64,000 nt of DNA from Brevibacillus reuszeri (GTDB lineage Bacteria; Bacillota; Bacilli; Brevibacillales; Brevibacillaceae), in assembly GCF_001187725.1 (NCBI RefSeq), contig NZ_LGIQ01000002.1, positions 318,890 through 382,889 of the forward strand. The letters run 5' to 3'. Below are positions 34,876 to 43,693 of the stretch, one piece after another. Below the pieces are notes generated by a model, which worked only from the letters and a program-made list of their open reading frames with translations, made no database searches and was not told the DNA's origin. Both the position numbers and the translations under genes were made by a program. Each line of letters starts with the position of its first letter. Within the stretch, counting starts at the first letter, position 1.

Positions 34876-34980
34876 CTCATTCAGTTGGAGGCGGCTAAGG
34901 AAGGCGATTTGAAGGCTGCGATCGAAGCCATGGAAACCCATTTGGAAAACAGCAAAAAGATCGAGCTCAGCTGCGTTTGA
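34876..34980 (+). pseudogene. C-terminal remnant of a GntR/FadR (FCD) regulator
   Basis: 34 codons reading LIQLEAAKEGDLKAAIEAM then ETHLENSKKIELSCV and a stop. The A..GD...A..AM..HL pattern is the last helix pair of FCD-type GntR regulators. No start, no HTH part, and an unrelated C-rich stretch upstream. It still has its own terminator. Confidence 0.6.
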
Positions 34981-34992
34981 TCTGTGATCATG

Positions 34993-35034
34993 AAAAAGGT
35001 ACTCCAGCTGCTCATGACTGTGGAGTACCTTTTG
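34993..35034. terminator. bidirectional terminator
   Basis: AAAAGGTACTCCA/TGGAGTACCTTTT, 13-bp perfect stem, between the GntR remnant and rluF. Confidence 0.85.
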
Positions 35035-35054
35035 TTCAGTGGGCAATAAACGGT

Positions 35055-35741
35055 TTAAAAATTCTTTTCCAAATCTCTCAGCTCTTTACTTGTGAGATTG
35101 CGCCATTGACCAATTTTCAGATTGCCCAGCGAAATATTCATGATCCGTACGCGTTGGAGCTGCCGTACCTGATAGCCGAACGCCTGACACATGCGTCTGA
35201 TTTGTCGATTGAGGCCTTGCGTCAAAATGATCGTGAAGACACGGTCGCTAACTTTTGTCACTTTGCATTGCTTGGTGACTGTCCCGAGAATCCGTACGCC
35301 ATTTGCCATCCCGTGCAAAAAGTTTGCGGTGATCGGCTTGTCCACTGTGACGATGTACTCTTTTTCATGGTTGTTTTCCGCCCGCAAAATCTTGTTCACA
35401 ATATCCCCGTTATTCGTAAGCAAAATAAGCCCTTGGGAATCCTTGTCCAGGCGTCCAATCGGGAAGATGCGCTCAGGGTGGTTCACGAAGTCAACAATGT
35501 TTCCTTTAATATGCAATTCGGTTGTGCACGTAATGCCAACCGGCTTGTTCAAAGCGATGTACACGTCCTTTTTCTTCGTACCAAGTGGCTTCCCGTCTAT
35601 CCGTACATCGTCTCCGGGCTCCGCTGTGCTGCCCAGCTCCGCTTTCATTCCATTAATCGTGACGCGACCTGCGTCGACGAGCTTGTCCGCTTCCCGGCGT
35701 GAACAAATGCCGGTTTCACTAATAAATTTATTGATTCGCAT
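35055..35741 (-). CDS. rluF: 23S rRNA pseudouridine synthase RluF-type
   Basis: 228 aa. S4 RNA-binding domain (residues 1-60: [20 protein letters not shown]) and RsuA/RluB-class catalytic domain with the nucleophilic Asp in [14 protein letters not shown] and the C-terminal [18 protein letters not shown]. The RluF subgroup modifies U2604 of 23S rRNA; subgroup call by similarity of layout. Followed upstream by the MOSC gene 12 bases away. Confidence 0.9.
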   Translation of the reverse strand: MRINKFISETGICSRREADKLVDAGRVTINGMKAELGSTAEPGDDVRIDGKPLGTKKKDVYIALNKPVGITCTTELHIKGNIVDFVNHPERIFPIGRLDKDSQGLILLTNNGDIVNKILRAENNHEKEYIVTVDKPITANFLHGMANGVRILGTVTKQCKVTKVSDRVFTIILTQGLNRQIRRMCQAFGYQVRQLQRVRIMNISLGNLKIGQWRNLTSKELRDLEKNF

Positions 35742-35753
35742 AGCTGGTTCCTT

Positions 35754-36401
35754 TCATGCTCGCTGCTGTTTTTCCAAAAGCTTTTTGCGCCAAGGCAAGG
35801 CGAGCTCTTCTACCGAAAGCATCCGCTCGAGTGTTTTGGGATCTGGTGAATTGTCATGGAAATACAGGTGATGGATCTCGGCGACCGTTATTTGCTGGGG
35901 ATGAGCTGACAGCTGTGTAATGGTCGAATCGCTGGAAATGGTTCCTTCCTGAAGGACACGGAGAAAATAGCCTGTATAGCCCATTTCGACAACGCCTTTA
36001 AGCAACCGATTGTTGTTGTTTCGTTTGTTAATGGTCGCACAGGGATAACGTCCTTGGCTCACTTGGAGAATCGTTTCTCCGATTTGATAAACATCCCCGA
36101 TGCATACTTGGTCTTCTCGCATATTCAGAACGGTCAAATTTTCTCCAAAAGCCGCCCCAGCTAATGCTTGACCAAATTGCTTTTCCCAATGGGCATAATG
36201 TTCATATGGATACACACAGACGACGCGATCAGGTCCACCATGGTATGCTGGGTTTGCTACGTCGTCTTCATCAATTTTCACGGGGCGAACAACCAATGTA
36301 TCGACTTGTTCTTTCCAGATTCCGGAGACAAATTCTTGTCCGTTAAAAAGACTGCTTTTCGGCAATCCCTTGCTGATGTATGCAATTTTTCTATCCAGCA
36401 C
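35754..36401 (-). CDS. MOSC-domain protein, YiiM-like
   Basis: 215 aa from GTG 36401, the start with GGGAG at eight bases; TTG 36416 and GTG 36410 are alternatives. MOSC core: NPAYHGGPDRVVCVYPYEHY, FGENLTVLNM, QVSQGRYPCATINKR with the conserved cysteine that binds a molybdenum or iron sulfur centre. YiiM relatives reduce 6-N-hydroxylaminopurine. Divergent from pncB. Confidence 0.85.
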   Translation of the reverse strand: MLDRKIAYISKGLPKSSLFNGQEFVSGIWKEQVDTLVVRPVKIDEDDVANPAYHGGPDRVVCVYPYEHYAHWEKQFGQALAGAAFGENLTVLNMREDQVCIGDVYQIGETILQVSQGRYPCATINKRNNNNRLLKGVVEMGYTGYFLRVLQEGTISSDSTITQLSAHPQQITVAEIHHLYFHDNSPDPKTLERMLSVEELALPWRKKLLEKQQRA

Positions 36402-36543
36402 TTTATTCACTCCCAAGCTGTGAGCTTCATTCCCATTTACTACATACTATAGCATATCCCTTTTATTCCGACACCGCTGATGGGACAGAAACGAATGGTT
36501 CTGGTATGATGATGGAAAGGAAGACACAGGAGGCCTATGTGAC

Positions 36544-37992
36544 ATGCAATCATCAGGTGTGGTTTTACACACAGATAAATATCAAATCAATATGATGTAC
36601 GCCCATTGGGTAAACGGGACACACAATCGGAAGGTCGTTTTTGAGGCCTATTTCCGCAAGCTCCCTTTTGGCAATGGGTATGCTGTTTCAGCCGGCTTGG
36701 AGCGTATCATTGCGTATATTAACAATCTTCGCTTCGAAGAGAGTGATTTGGAATACTTGCGGCAGCAGGAAGAAAATTATGATCCTGCTTTCCTGGAGGA
36801 GCTGCGCACGCTGCGATTTACAGGCTCGCTCTTTTCGGTAAAGGAAGGTACCCTGGTATTCCCGAACGAACCGTTGATTCGTGTAGAGGGGCGTGTCATT
36901 GAAGCCCAGCTGGTGGAGACGGCGCTATTGAACTACATGAACTATCAGACGTTGATTGCGACAAAAGCCTCGCGCATTAAAAATGTGGCGGGGAACGATA
37001 TACTGATGGAATTTGGAACAAGACGTGCACAGGAGGCAGACGCTGCCTTGTGGGGAACACGTGCAGCGTATTTGGCTGGTTTTGACGCGACGTCCAACAT
37101 GCTCGCAGGAAAAATGTTTGGAATTCCGACCAAGGGCACACATGCACACTCATGGGTACAGAGCTTTGAGAGCGAGGAAGAGGCGTTCGAACGCTTTGCC
37201 GAGGCGTTGCCAGGTCAGGTAACGCTGCTGGTAGACACATACGATACGCTGAAAAGCGGTGTACCTCATGCGATCTCGGTGGGAAAACGCTTGGAAGAAC
37301 ACGGAATCAAGCTCTCGGCAGTACGCCTGGACAGTGGTGACTTGGCGTATTTGTCCAGCAAAACACGTGAGATGCTGGATCAGGCTGGCATGCACGACGT
37401 GAAAATCGTTGCGTCCAATGATCTGGATGAACATACCATCATGAACCTGAAAGTACAGGGAGCGCGTGTAGATAGCTGGGGAGTAGGTACACAGCTGATC
37501 ACGGCAGCTGACCAGCCGACGCTTGGAGGTGTCTACAAGCTAGTGGCGCGTGAAGGTGAGGATGGTACGTATCAACCAACCATCAAGATTTCTGCCAACC
37601 CGGAAAAAGTGACGACACCCGGAATCAAGGATATGTACAGACTGATTGATCCGAAAACGGGCAAAGCCATTGCGGACTATCTCTGCTTCCCAGAGGAACA
37701 GCAGGTGATAGAAGGCTCACCTGTTCACTTGGTTAATCCCAGCCATCCGTATTTGAACAAGCAGTTGGAAGCCTACAAGGCTGAATCCCTGTTGATTCCT
37801 GTGTTTGTAGACGGGGAGCAAGTTTATGAGCTGCCTACGCTGGAGCAAATCCGCGACTACCACAAAGAACAACTGAAGCTGTTCTGGCCGGAATATTTGC
37901 GTATGCTCAATCCCGAGCACTATCGCTTGTATATTAGCGAGGATTTGTGGGAGACCAAAGCGCAATTGATGAAAGCGTATATGAAGAAGTAA
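36544..37992 (+). CDS. pncB: nicotinate phosphoribosyltransferase
   Basis: 482 aa. Forms nicotinate mononucleotide from nicotinate and PRPP in the NAD salvage pathway. Landmarks: LHTDKYQINMMYAHW (substrate tunnel), MEFGTRRAQEADAALWGTRA, GTHAHSWVQSFESEEEAF with the phospho-acceptor His region, VRLDSGDLAYLS and VDSWGVGTQL. Start ATG 36544 with AGGAGGCC. Confidence 0.95.
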   Translation: MQSSGVVLHTDKYQINMMYAHWVNGTHNRKVVFEAYFRKLPFGNGYAVSAGLERIIAYINNLRFEESDLEYLRQQEENYDPAFLEELRTLRFTGSLFSVKEGTLVFPNEPLIRVEGRVIEAQLVETALLNYMNYQTLIATKASRIKNVAGNDILMEFGTRRAQEADAALWGTRAAYLAGFDATSNMLAGKMFGIPTKGTHAHSWVQSFESEEEAFERFAEALPGQVTLLVDTYDTLKSGVPHAISVGKRLEEHGIKLSAVRLDSGDLAYLSSKTREMLDQAGMHDVKIVASNDLDEHTIMNLKVQGARVDSWGVGTQLITAADQPTLGGVYKLVAREGEDGTYQPTIKISANPEKVTTPGIKDMYRLIDPKTGKAIADYLCFPEEQQVIEGSPVHLVNPSHPYLNKQLEAYKAESLLIPVFVDGEQVYELPTLEQIRDYHKEQLKLFWPEYLRMLNPEHYRLYISEDLWETKAQLMKAYMKK

Positions 37993-38004
37993 GGCATGAA
38001 GTTT

Positions 38005-38050
38005 GACCCGGTGCGTCTGCGAGATGCATCGGGTTTTGTAATTTTTTTCA
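38005..38050 (+). terminator. Rho-independent terminator of pncB
   Basis: GACCCGGTGC/GCATCGGGTT stem followed by T-rich sequence. Confidence 0.7.
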
Positions 38051-38124
38051 CTTACATATATTGTTAAAAGTGGTAATCTGGTTGTGGGGGATGGGTTCAG
38101 CAAGTGGCCGGAAGGAGAGATAAC

Positions 38125-38424
38125 ATGCGAAAGATGAAGCTATGGGAGTACATCGTCATAGCAATTACAGTCCTGATCGTCCTAATGGGGAATACTGTTC
38201 CGAGCGATGAAGAATATCACAAATGGCTGGAAGCCCAATATAAGATCAAAAAAAATTGCGATTCAATTAGATGTATCAATTACTCTTCAGAAGGAATTAC
38301 GACAACACCCTTTTTCATGATAGCAGAAACCAATACTTCTAAACGTTCGAAACGATCAATAAAAGTGCTGGGAGTTTATAAAACGTTTTTTGTCTTGGAA
38401 AATAATTTGAATGGTGAATCATGA
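38125..38424 (+). CDS. small membrane protein, DUF4359-like
   Basis: 99 aa from ATG 38125 (GAAGGAGAGA upstream). One N-terminal membrane segment (YIVIAITVLIVLMGNTV) followed by PSDEEYHKWLEAQ, a pattern I associate with DUF4359, and a basic extracytoplasmic part ending YKTFFVLENNL. Function unknown. Its stop overlaps the ATG of a 21-codon frame. Confidence 0.65.
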   Translation: MRKMKLWEYIVIAITVLIVLMGNTVPSDEEYHKWLEAQYKIKKNCDSIRCINYSSEGITTTPFFMIAETNTSKRSKRSIKVLGVYKTFFVLENNLNGES

Positions 38425-38486
38425 TCGAAAACTTCATAAAAAACATTTCCAACCAAGAAAAAGACATGCTGCTTCTCGCAAAATAA
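38421..38486 (+). CDS. possible 21-aa coupled peptide
   Basis: ATG at 38421 overlaps the preceding stop (ATGA) and reads a 21-residue peptide, MIENFIKNISNQEKDMLLLA plus a final Lys. The ribosome site is weak (GGTGA), so translation would depend on coupling. Could be chance. Confidence 0.25.
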   Translation: MIENFIKNISNQEKDMLLLAK

Positions 38487-38681
38487 GAGTATAATAGGTT
38501 GAAAATTAAGAGGCAGAATATTGAAACAGATCGGTGCTGAATAGCCAACTTTTTGAAATAGATTTACTGGTATTTTATCAATCAAATGAAATTCCTAGCA
38601 GGAAGGTAAGAATTTTTGTCGAATTTGTCCGATTATTGTTTTTCTGCCTGTCTTGCAAAGGATGGAAAGGGGGATACACAC

Positions 38682-39599
38682 ATGCCAATTAAACTGCCAG
38701 ACGAGTTGCCAGCAACGGAAATATTAGCCCAGGAGAACATCTTTGTTATGAAGGATAGCAGAGCCTTCACACAGGATATCCGGCCGATGCGCATCGTCAT
38801 ACTCAACCTCATGCCCGTAAAAGAAACGACGGAAACACAGCTGCTTCGCCTTCTGGGGAATACGCCCCTGCAGGTAGAGATCGTGCTGTTGCATATGTCT
38901 AGCCACACGTCCAAGAATACGTCAGAAGAGCACTTATCCATGTTTTATAAGACGTTTGACGAAATCAAGGATCAACGGTTCGACGGCATGATTATCACAG
39001 GAGCACCTGTGGAGCAGCTTGATTTTACCGAGGTCAATTACTGGCCTGAGCTTAAGGAAATACTCGATTGGAAAATGGAGAATGTGACCTCAACGCTGCA
39101 TATTTGTTGGGGAGCGCAGGCTGCTCTCTACCATCATTACGGGGTTCCTAAGCATCCATTACCAGAGAAGATGTTCGGAATCTTCCCACACACCTTGAAC
39201 AAGCAAAATGTAAAACTGCTGCGTGGATTCGACAACTACTTCTGTATCCCGCATTCTCGTCATACGGAAAATCGCCGGGAGGACATCGAGATGGTGCCGG
39301 AGCTGGAGATTTTGTCCGAATCTGAGGAGGCAGGCGTTTATCTTGTAGCTACGCGGGATGGTAGCCAAATTTTTGTGACGGGACATTCGGAATATGATCC
39401 GACGACGTTGCAGGATGAGTATCAACGGGACGTGAACAAGGGCTTGGATATCGCCGTTCCAAGGAATTACTATCCTAAGGACGATCCTTCCCGTCAGCCA
39501 ATCGTCACATGGCGTGCCCATGCTAATCTGATGTTTTCCAACTGGCTGAACTATTACGTTTACCAGGAGACACCGTACGATTTGAACCACAAAAAATGA
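38682..39599 (+). CDS. metA: homoserine O-acetyltransferase (MetA family)
   Basis: 305 aa from ATG 38682 (AAAGGGGGAT). Acylates homoserine in methionine synthesis. Catalytic Cys142 in [11 protein letters not shown] and His in [10 protein letters not shown] are present. Residue 111 is Glu (GAPVEQLDF), which in the characterised Bacillus cereus enzyme dictates acetyl-CoA use, whereas E. coli with Gly uses succinyl-CoA; the acetyl activity is therefore inferred. No SAM riboswitch was seen in the 190-base upstream region, which does contain a TATAAT at 38490. Confidence 0.93.
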   Translation: MPIKLPDELPATEILAQENIFVMKDSRAFTQDIRPMRIVILNLMPVKETTETQLLRLLGNTPLQVEIVLLHMSSHTSKNTSEEHLSMFYKTFDEIKDQRFDGMIITGAPVEQLDFTEVNYWPELKEILDWKMENVTSTLHICWGAQAALYHHYGVPKHPLPEKMFGIFPHTLNKQNVKLLRGFDNYFCIPHSRHTENRREDIEMVPELEILSESEEAGVYLVATRDGSQIFVTGHSEYDPTTLQDEYQRDVNKGLDIAVPRNYYPKDDPSRQPIVTWRAHANLMFSNWLNYYVYQETPYDLNHKK

Positions 39600-39610
39600 C
39601 GTCAAGTTGG

Positions 39611-39642
39611 CAACCATCCGAGCTGATCGGGTGGTTTTTTCT
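39611..39642 (+). terminator. Rho-independent terminator of metA
   Basis: AACCATCCG/CGGGTGGTT stem and a run of T. Confidence 0.8.
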
Positions 39643-39770
39643 TTAAAAAAGCTTTGGAAGCATCCAAGCTGGTATGGTTACCGTTGACGAAAAGGGAGCT
39701 GACAGGTAGTGTGAGGATAAAATAGAGAGTGACCGTACGTAGAAAGATAAATGTAAGAGGGGTTATTTGC

Positions 39771-40949
39771 ATGAAAAAAATTGTGAAGCATGATCAGGAT
39801 GTCATCAAGCAGCACAACAAGCTGATGATTCTCGACATTATTAAAAAGCAGCGGCCAATTTCCCGCGCTGAAATTACAAAAATAACAGGTATGAGTGCGA
39901 CTTCCATCGGCAGGTTTGTCAGCGAGCTATGTGAGGAAGGCGTCATTCGCGAGACGGAGCTTACCTCTTCAGGTGTGGGCAGAAAAGCGATTATGCTGGA
40001 TATCGAGCCAGGTGCGATCTATACGATCGGAGTGGATATTGAGAAAAAGCGGATCAATTTTGGCATTATGGATTTTAGCGAAACGGTAATTGTGTACCAT
40101 CGGATCGATTATCAGTCGCAAAAGGCAAATCCGGAGGAAACGGCTGAGCTGATATGCCGGGAGATTCGCGGGCTGATTGATAGAGAAGGAATTCCGTACG
40201 AGAAAGTGATTGGTGTCGGCGTTGGAGTGCCAGGCGTCATTGATTATGAAAACGGGATCGTCCAGCTTTCTACCACCTTCGGCTGGAAGGGCGTTGCGTT
40301 TGCTGACCTGATCGAAAGAGAGCTGCGGATCAAAACCGTAATCGACAACGATCTGAAAGTAAAGATTCTCTCGGAGTATTTGTACGGCTCTGCCAAAGGC
40401 TCGAACAAGACCGCTCTGATCGGGATCGGTACGGGAATCGGTTCCGCCCTGATCATCAATGGAGAGGTGTTCCGGGGTGGCTCCAACAGTGCTGGAGAGC
40501 TGGGACATACTACACTCGATCCAAACGGCAATCTGTGCGAGTGTGGAAAGCGTGGTTGTCTGCAAACATACGTAGATGAAAACTCACTGATTTTGGAAGC
40601 GCGTCGTGTGGCGGATATTTCCGATGTGCGACAAGTGTTCGCAGCCGCCCGCAACAATGAGCGCTGGGCAAAAGAAATCGTCTCTCGTACGGCACTCTAC
40701 ATCGGTATCACGATTAATAACATCGTCTGCATGTATAACCCGGATACAGTTATTCTGAGTGGTGAGTTGGTGGAAAATTACCGCGAGATCGTTGATTTGG
40801 TGGAGCAGCATAGCGAGCAAGTCATCTGGGAGCCTTTTAAGGGCAAGTTCAAGGTCATTCCTTCCGAGCTGAGGGGAGATGCGATTGTGATGGGAGCAGG
40901 GGCTTTGGCGATGCAGCATTTTGCTCCATTGGCAGGAAGCTGGGCGTAA
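39771..40949 (+). CDS. ROK-family transcriptional regulator (NagC/XylR type)
   Basis: 392 aa from ATG 39771 (AAGAGGGG). N-terminal winged helix (residues 12-75: PISRAEITKITGMSATSIGR) followed by the ROK sugar-kinase-like domain: GVDIEKKRINFGIMD, GVGVPGVIDYENGIV, IGTGIGSALIING, and the zinc motif CECGKRGCLQ. Probably represses sugar-use genes located elsewhere; the neighbours here are not sugar genes. Confidence 0.88.
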   Translation: MKKIVKHDQDVIKQHNKLMILDIIKKQRPISRAEITKITGMSATSIGRFVSELCEEGVIRETELTSSGVGRKAIMLDIEPGAIYTIGVDIEKKRINFGIMDFSETVIVYHRIDYQSQKANPEETAELICREIRGLIDREGIPYEKVIGVGVGVPGVIDYENGIVQLSTTFGWKGVAFADLIERELRIKTVIDNDLKVKILSEYLYGSAKGSNKTALIGIGTGIGSALIINGEVFRGGSNSAGELGHTTLDPNGNLCECGKRGCLQTYVDENSLILEARRVADISDVRQVFAAARNNERWAKEIVSRTALYIGITINNIVCMYNPDTVILSGELVENYREIVDLVEQHSEQVIWEPFKGKFKVIPSELRGDAIVMGAGALAMQHFAPLAGSWA

Positions 40950-40973
40950 GAATAAGCAACGGAGGAAATCACC

Positions 40974-41858
40974 ATGGACATCCGGCAACTGCATTATTTC
41001 GTAGAAGTGGCAAGGCAAAAGAGCTTTACCAAGGCCGCGCAAGCCTTGCACGTTTCACAGCCATCGATCAGCAAAATGCTCAAGGCACTGGAAGAGGAGC
41101 TGGGTGTGATTCTGCTGGATCGGACGGAACGGAAAATGGAGCTGACGGACGCAGGCGAGCTGGTATACGACCATGCGACAAAAGTGCTGCAGCTGATGGA
41201 TAGCATGTCATCGTCGATTGCCGAGATGAGAAATGTGCAGCGTGGACGTGTCAAAATGGGGATGATGCCTACTGTCGGCTCCTTTTTGCTGCCAAATGCT
41301 ATTGCTTTGTTTAAAAAGCAGTATCCGGGTATTGAAATTGAAATGAAGGAATACAGTGCCAAACCACTGGAATACCAGGTCGAGCAAGGGAAAATTGATG
41401 TAGGGCTGACGGTTCTTCCAGTCGATACGAGCAAATTTACTGCCGTTCCGCTTGTCTCAGAGGATCTGGTTGCCATCGTTTATCAAGAGCACTGGCTTGC
41501 GAGCAAAGACGAGGTCAGATTAGACGCACTAAAGGAAGAAGCGTTTATTTTGTTTACGGAGGAGTACGCGATTCACGATGTGGTCAAGCAAGCCTGCATG
41601 CGCTCCGGATTTGAGCCACGTGTGGCATACATGAGCTCCTTGTGGGATTTTGTTGGGGAGATGGTGGCGACCCAGCAAGGGATATCGCTTGTCCCACGCT
41701 CGATTGTTCGCCGATTGAACAACAGTAATCTGCATACAGTCAACATCTCTTCCCCTGTCATCGACTGGCAGTACGCCTTGATCTATCGCAAAGAAGGGTA
41801 TCTGTCCCATGCCGTGCGAGCCTTTATTGCGTTTATCGATAAGCAGCTTTCTCCATAA
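40974..41858 (+). CDS. cidR: LysR-family regulator, CidR-like
   Basis: 294 aa. N-terminal HTH (MDIRQLHYFVEVARQKSFTK, then AAQALHVSQPSISKMLKALE) and a LysR effector domain. It stands directly upstream of a cidA/cidB pair in the same direction, as in the CidR system that responds to acetate or overflow metabolism in Bacilli. The symbol rests mainly on that context. RBS GGAGGA. Confidence 0.8.
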   Translation: MDIRQLHYFVEVARQKSFTKAAQALHVSQPSISKMLKALEEELGVILLDRTERKMELTDAGELVYDHATKVLQLMDSMSSSIAEMRNVQRGRVKMGMMPTVGSFLLPNAIALFKKQYPGIEIEMKEYSAKPLEYQVEQGKIDVGLTVLPVDTSKFTAVPLVSEDLVAIVYQEHWLASKDEVRLDALKEEAFILFTEEYAIHDVVKQACMRSGFEPRVAYMSSLWDFVGEMVATQQGISLVPRSIVRRLNNSNLHTVNISSPVIDWQYALIYRKEGYLSHAVRAFIAFIDKQLSP

Positions 41859-41956
41859 CCAAATGGAATAGACTTTATGATGATTATGTATTTTACGAAT
41901 GAAAACGAGACCGATTAGAATGAAGGTACCAACTAGAAGGAACCGGAGTGGTCTCG

Positions 41957-42352
41957 ATGAAAAAATGGTTGTCTGCTCTTTTGCAGATTGGATTGTTGCT
42001 TGGGTTTACCTGGCTGGGAAAAGGCGTAGCCTATGGTTTGCACCTCCCGATCCCCGGCAGCTTGATAGGTCTACTATTGCTGTTTTTATGCTTGCATTTG
42101 GGCTGGGTCCGCTTGCAGTGGGTAGAGGCGGGAGCAACGCTTCTATTTTCCCAGATGATCTTATTTTTCGTACCGTCGCTTGTTGGCATCATGCAGTATC
42201 CATGGTTGTTCGGGATCAAGGGCTTGCTGGTTCTCATCGTCGTCGTGAGCGGTTCTGCGCTTGTGATGGTTTCGACAGGCGCTGTTGCTGAGCGTGTGTT
42301 CAATTCCAAGCGTGGCGAGGTGAAGCAGCGTGATCCTGTTGAAAATATGTAG
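41957..42352 (+). CDS. cidA: CidA/LrgA-family holin-like membrane protein
   Basis: 131 aa with four hydrophobic segments. Family motif LPIPGSLIGLLLLFLCLHLG, then FSQMILFFVPSLVGIMQY. CidA/LrgA proteins influence murein hydrolase activity and pyruvate/overflow products; holin-like behaviour is proposed rather than proven. ATG 41957 is favoured by CGGAGTGG; a GTG at 41948 is an alternative. Overlaps the next gene by 23 bases. Confidence 0.88.
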   Translation: MKKWLSALLQIGLLLGFTWLGKGVAYGLHLPIPGSLIGLLLLFLCLHLGWVRLQWVEAGATLLFSQMILFFVPSLVGIMQYPWLFGIKGLLVLIVVVSGSALVMVSTGAVAERVFNSKRGEVKQRDPVENM

Positions 42353-43031
42353 CCTCCTGTTGACCATTGTCTTTTTCTATGCGGCCAAAAGGCTGAACAA
42401 AAAGAAGCCAGGAATGCTTTTTTCGCCAGCGCTTGTGGCACCTGCAGGATTGATTCTACTACTGCTTCTCACAGATATCCCTTATCAGGCGTACAGCGAG
42501 GGAACCTCCATGCTGAGCGAAATGATGGGAGTTGTCACCGTAGCTTTCGCCGTGCCATTGTACCGAAATTGGTCGGTTTTGATGAACCACCGGCGTATGA
42601 TTATTTATAGCCTCGCGACAGGCTCCTTGATCGCCATTGTCGCTGGCGTGTCCACCACCATGCTTCTTGGCTTGGGAAAAGAAGCAGCGATCAGCGTCAT
42701 TCCGCGCTCGATTACACTTCCCGTCGCGGTTAGCGTGTCTGAGGCGATCGGGGGTATGCCAACCATGACAGCCGTGTTCGGCATGCTTACCAGCTTTGCT
42801 GGTGTTTTTTTGGCCCCAACCATTATCAAACGCTTGAGATTGCGCCACTCCGTTTCAATCGGCTTAATGTACGGAATGGGTGCACATGCCTTGGGGATGG
42901 TCAAATCCTTTGAAAGAGGCGAGCTGGAGGGCAGCAGTTCAACACTCGCTGTCATCGCAGGCGCCATCATCACCGTGATATGGGCGTTTACCTTAATGCC
43001 GGTCATAACGACGTGGCTTGCGGCTGTTTAA
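42330..43031 (+). CDS. cidB: LrgB/CidB-family membrane protein
   Basis: 233 aa, about seven membrane segments. Motifs GPATVALAVPLY-like (here VVTVAFAVPLYRNW), PRSITLPVAVSVSEAIGG and YGMGAHALGMVKSFERGE identify LrgB. GTG start within cidA, with GAGGTG eight bases upstream. Forms the effector pair with CidA. Confidence 0.9.
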   Translation: MILLKICSLLLTIVFFYAAKRLNKKKPGMLFSPALVAPAGLILLLLLTDIPYQAYSEGTSMLSEMMGVVTVAFAVPLYRNWSVLMNHRRMIIYSLATGSLIAIVAGVSTTMLLGLGKEAAISVIPRSITLPVAVSVSEAIGGMPTMTAVFGMLTSFAGVFLAPTIIKRLRLRHSVSIGLMYGMGAHALGMVKSFERGELEGSSSTLAVIAGAIITVIWAFTLMPVITTWLAAV

Positions 43032-43050
43032 AAAGCGTTGCAGATTTGCA

Positions 43051-43086
43051 AAGGGGCTTCTAGAAATACTAGAAGGCCTCTTTTTG
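43051..43086 (+). terminator. Rho-independent terminator
   Basis: AGGGGCTTCTAG/CTAGAAGGCCTCT stem and five T. Confidence 0.75.
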
Positions 43087-43201
43087 TTTGAATGAGAGAA
43101 TGGACGGAGAAGAATCTGCATAAGGCTCAGTTTTTTCATACTTGCAAATGAATAAATATACATTAATATAAATAAAAATACCAAATCGGAGTGGGAAACT
43201 T

Positions 43202-43642
43202 ATGCAAATCCATTCATTCGCCTTGCATCAATACGAGGAAGTAGTTGATCTCTGGCAGCGAGCAGGTCTGCAATTGTCGCGCTCTGATACTGTGGAGGGA
43301 CTCCAGCAAAAGCTGGAGCGCGACCCGGATCTGTTCTTGGTAGCCAAGTCTGAATCCGGTAAAATAGTGGGTGTTGTCATGGGCAGCTACGATGGCAGGC
43401 GCGGCTGGGTGAACCATTTGGCAGTCGATCCAGACTATCAGGGACAAGACCTGGGAAGTCGCCTGATGCAAGAGCTGGAGACCAGGCTGTCTACACTCGG
43501 CTGCGAAAAAATCAACCTGCTGATCGAACCGTCCAATAGCCGTGTACAAGCGTTTTACGGGCGGTTGGGCTTTACAGCGGATGAGCTTATTTTTATGGAA
43601 AAATGGATTGAGCCCGCCAAATCTGCAAAGAAAGGTGTATGA
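43202..43642 (+). CDS. GNAT acetyltransferase, YpeA-like
   Basis: 146 aa. Acetyl-CoA motif VDPDYQGQDLGSRLMQELE and the C-terminal SNSRVQAFYGRLGFTADELI match the YpeA subgroup. Substrate unknown. RBS CGGAGTGGG. Confidence 0.85.
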   Translation: MQIHSFALHQYEEVVDLWQRAGLQLSRSDTVEGLQQKLERDPDLFLVAKSESGKIVGVVMGSYDGRRGWVNHLAVDPDYQGQDLGSRLMQELETRLSTLGCEKINLLIEPSNSRVQAFYGRLGFTADELIFMEKWIEPAKSAKKGV

Positions 43643-43693
43643 TAGAGGACGGACTAGCATGACGTTCATACTTACATCTTGGCAGGAGGCATC

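Noticed and set aside
38490..38681. SAM (S-box) or T-box leader for metA
   Set aside because: None of the conserved S-box or T-box blocks (for example AGGGTGGNACCGCG) are present.
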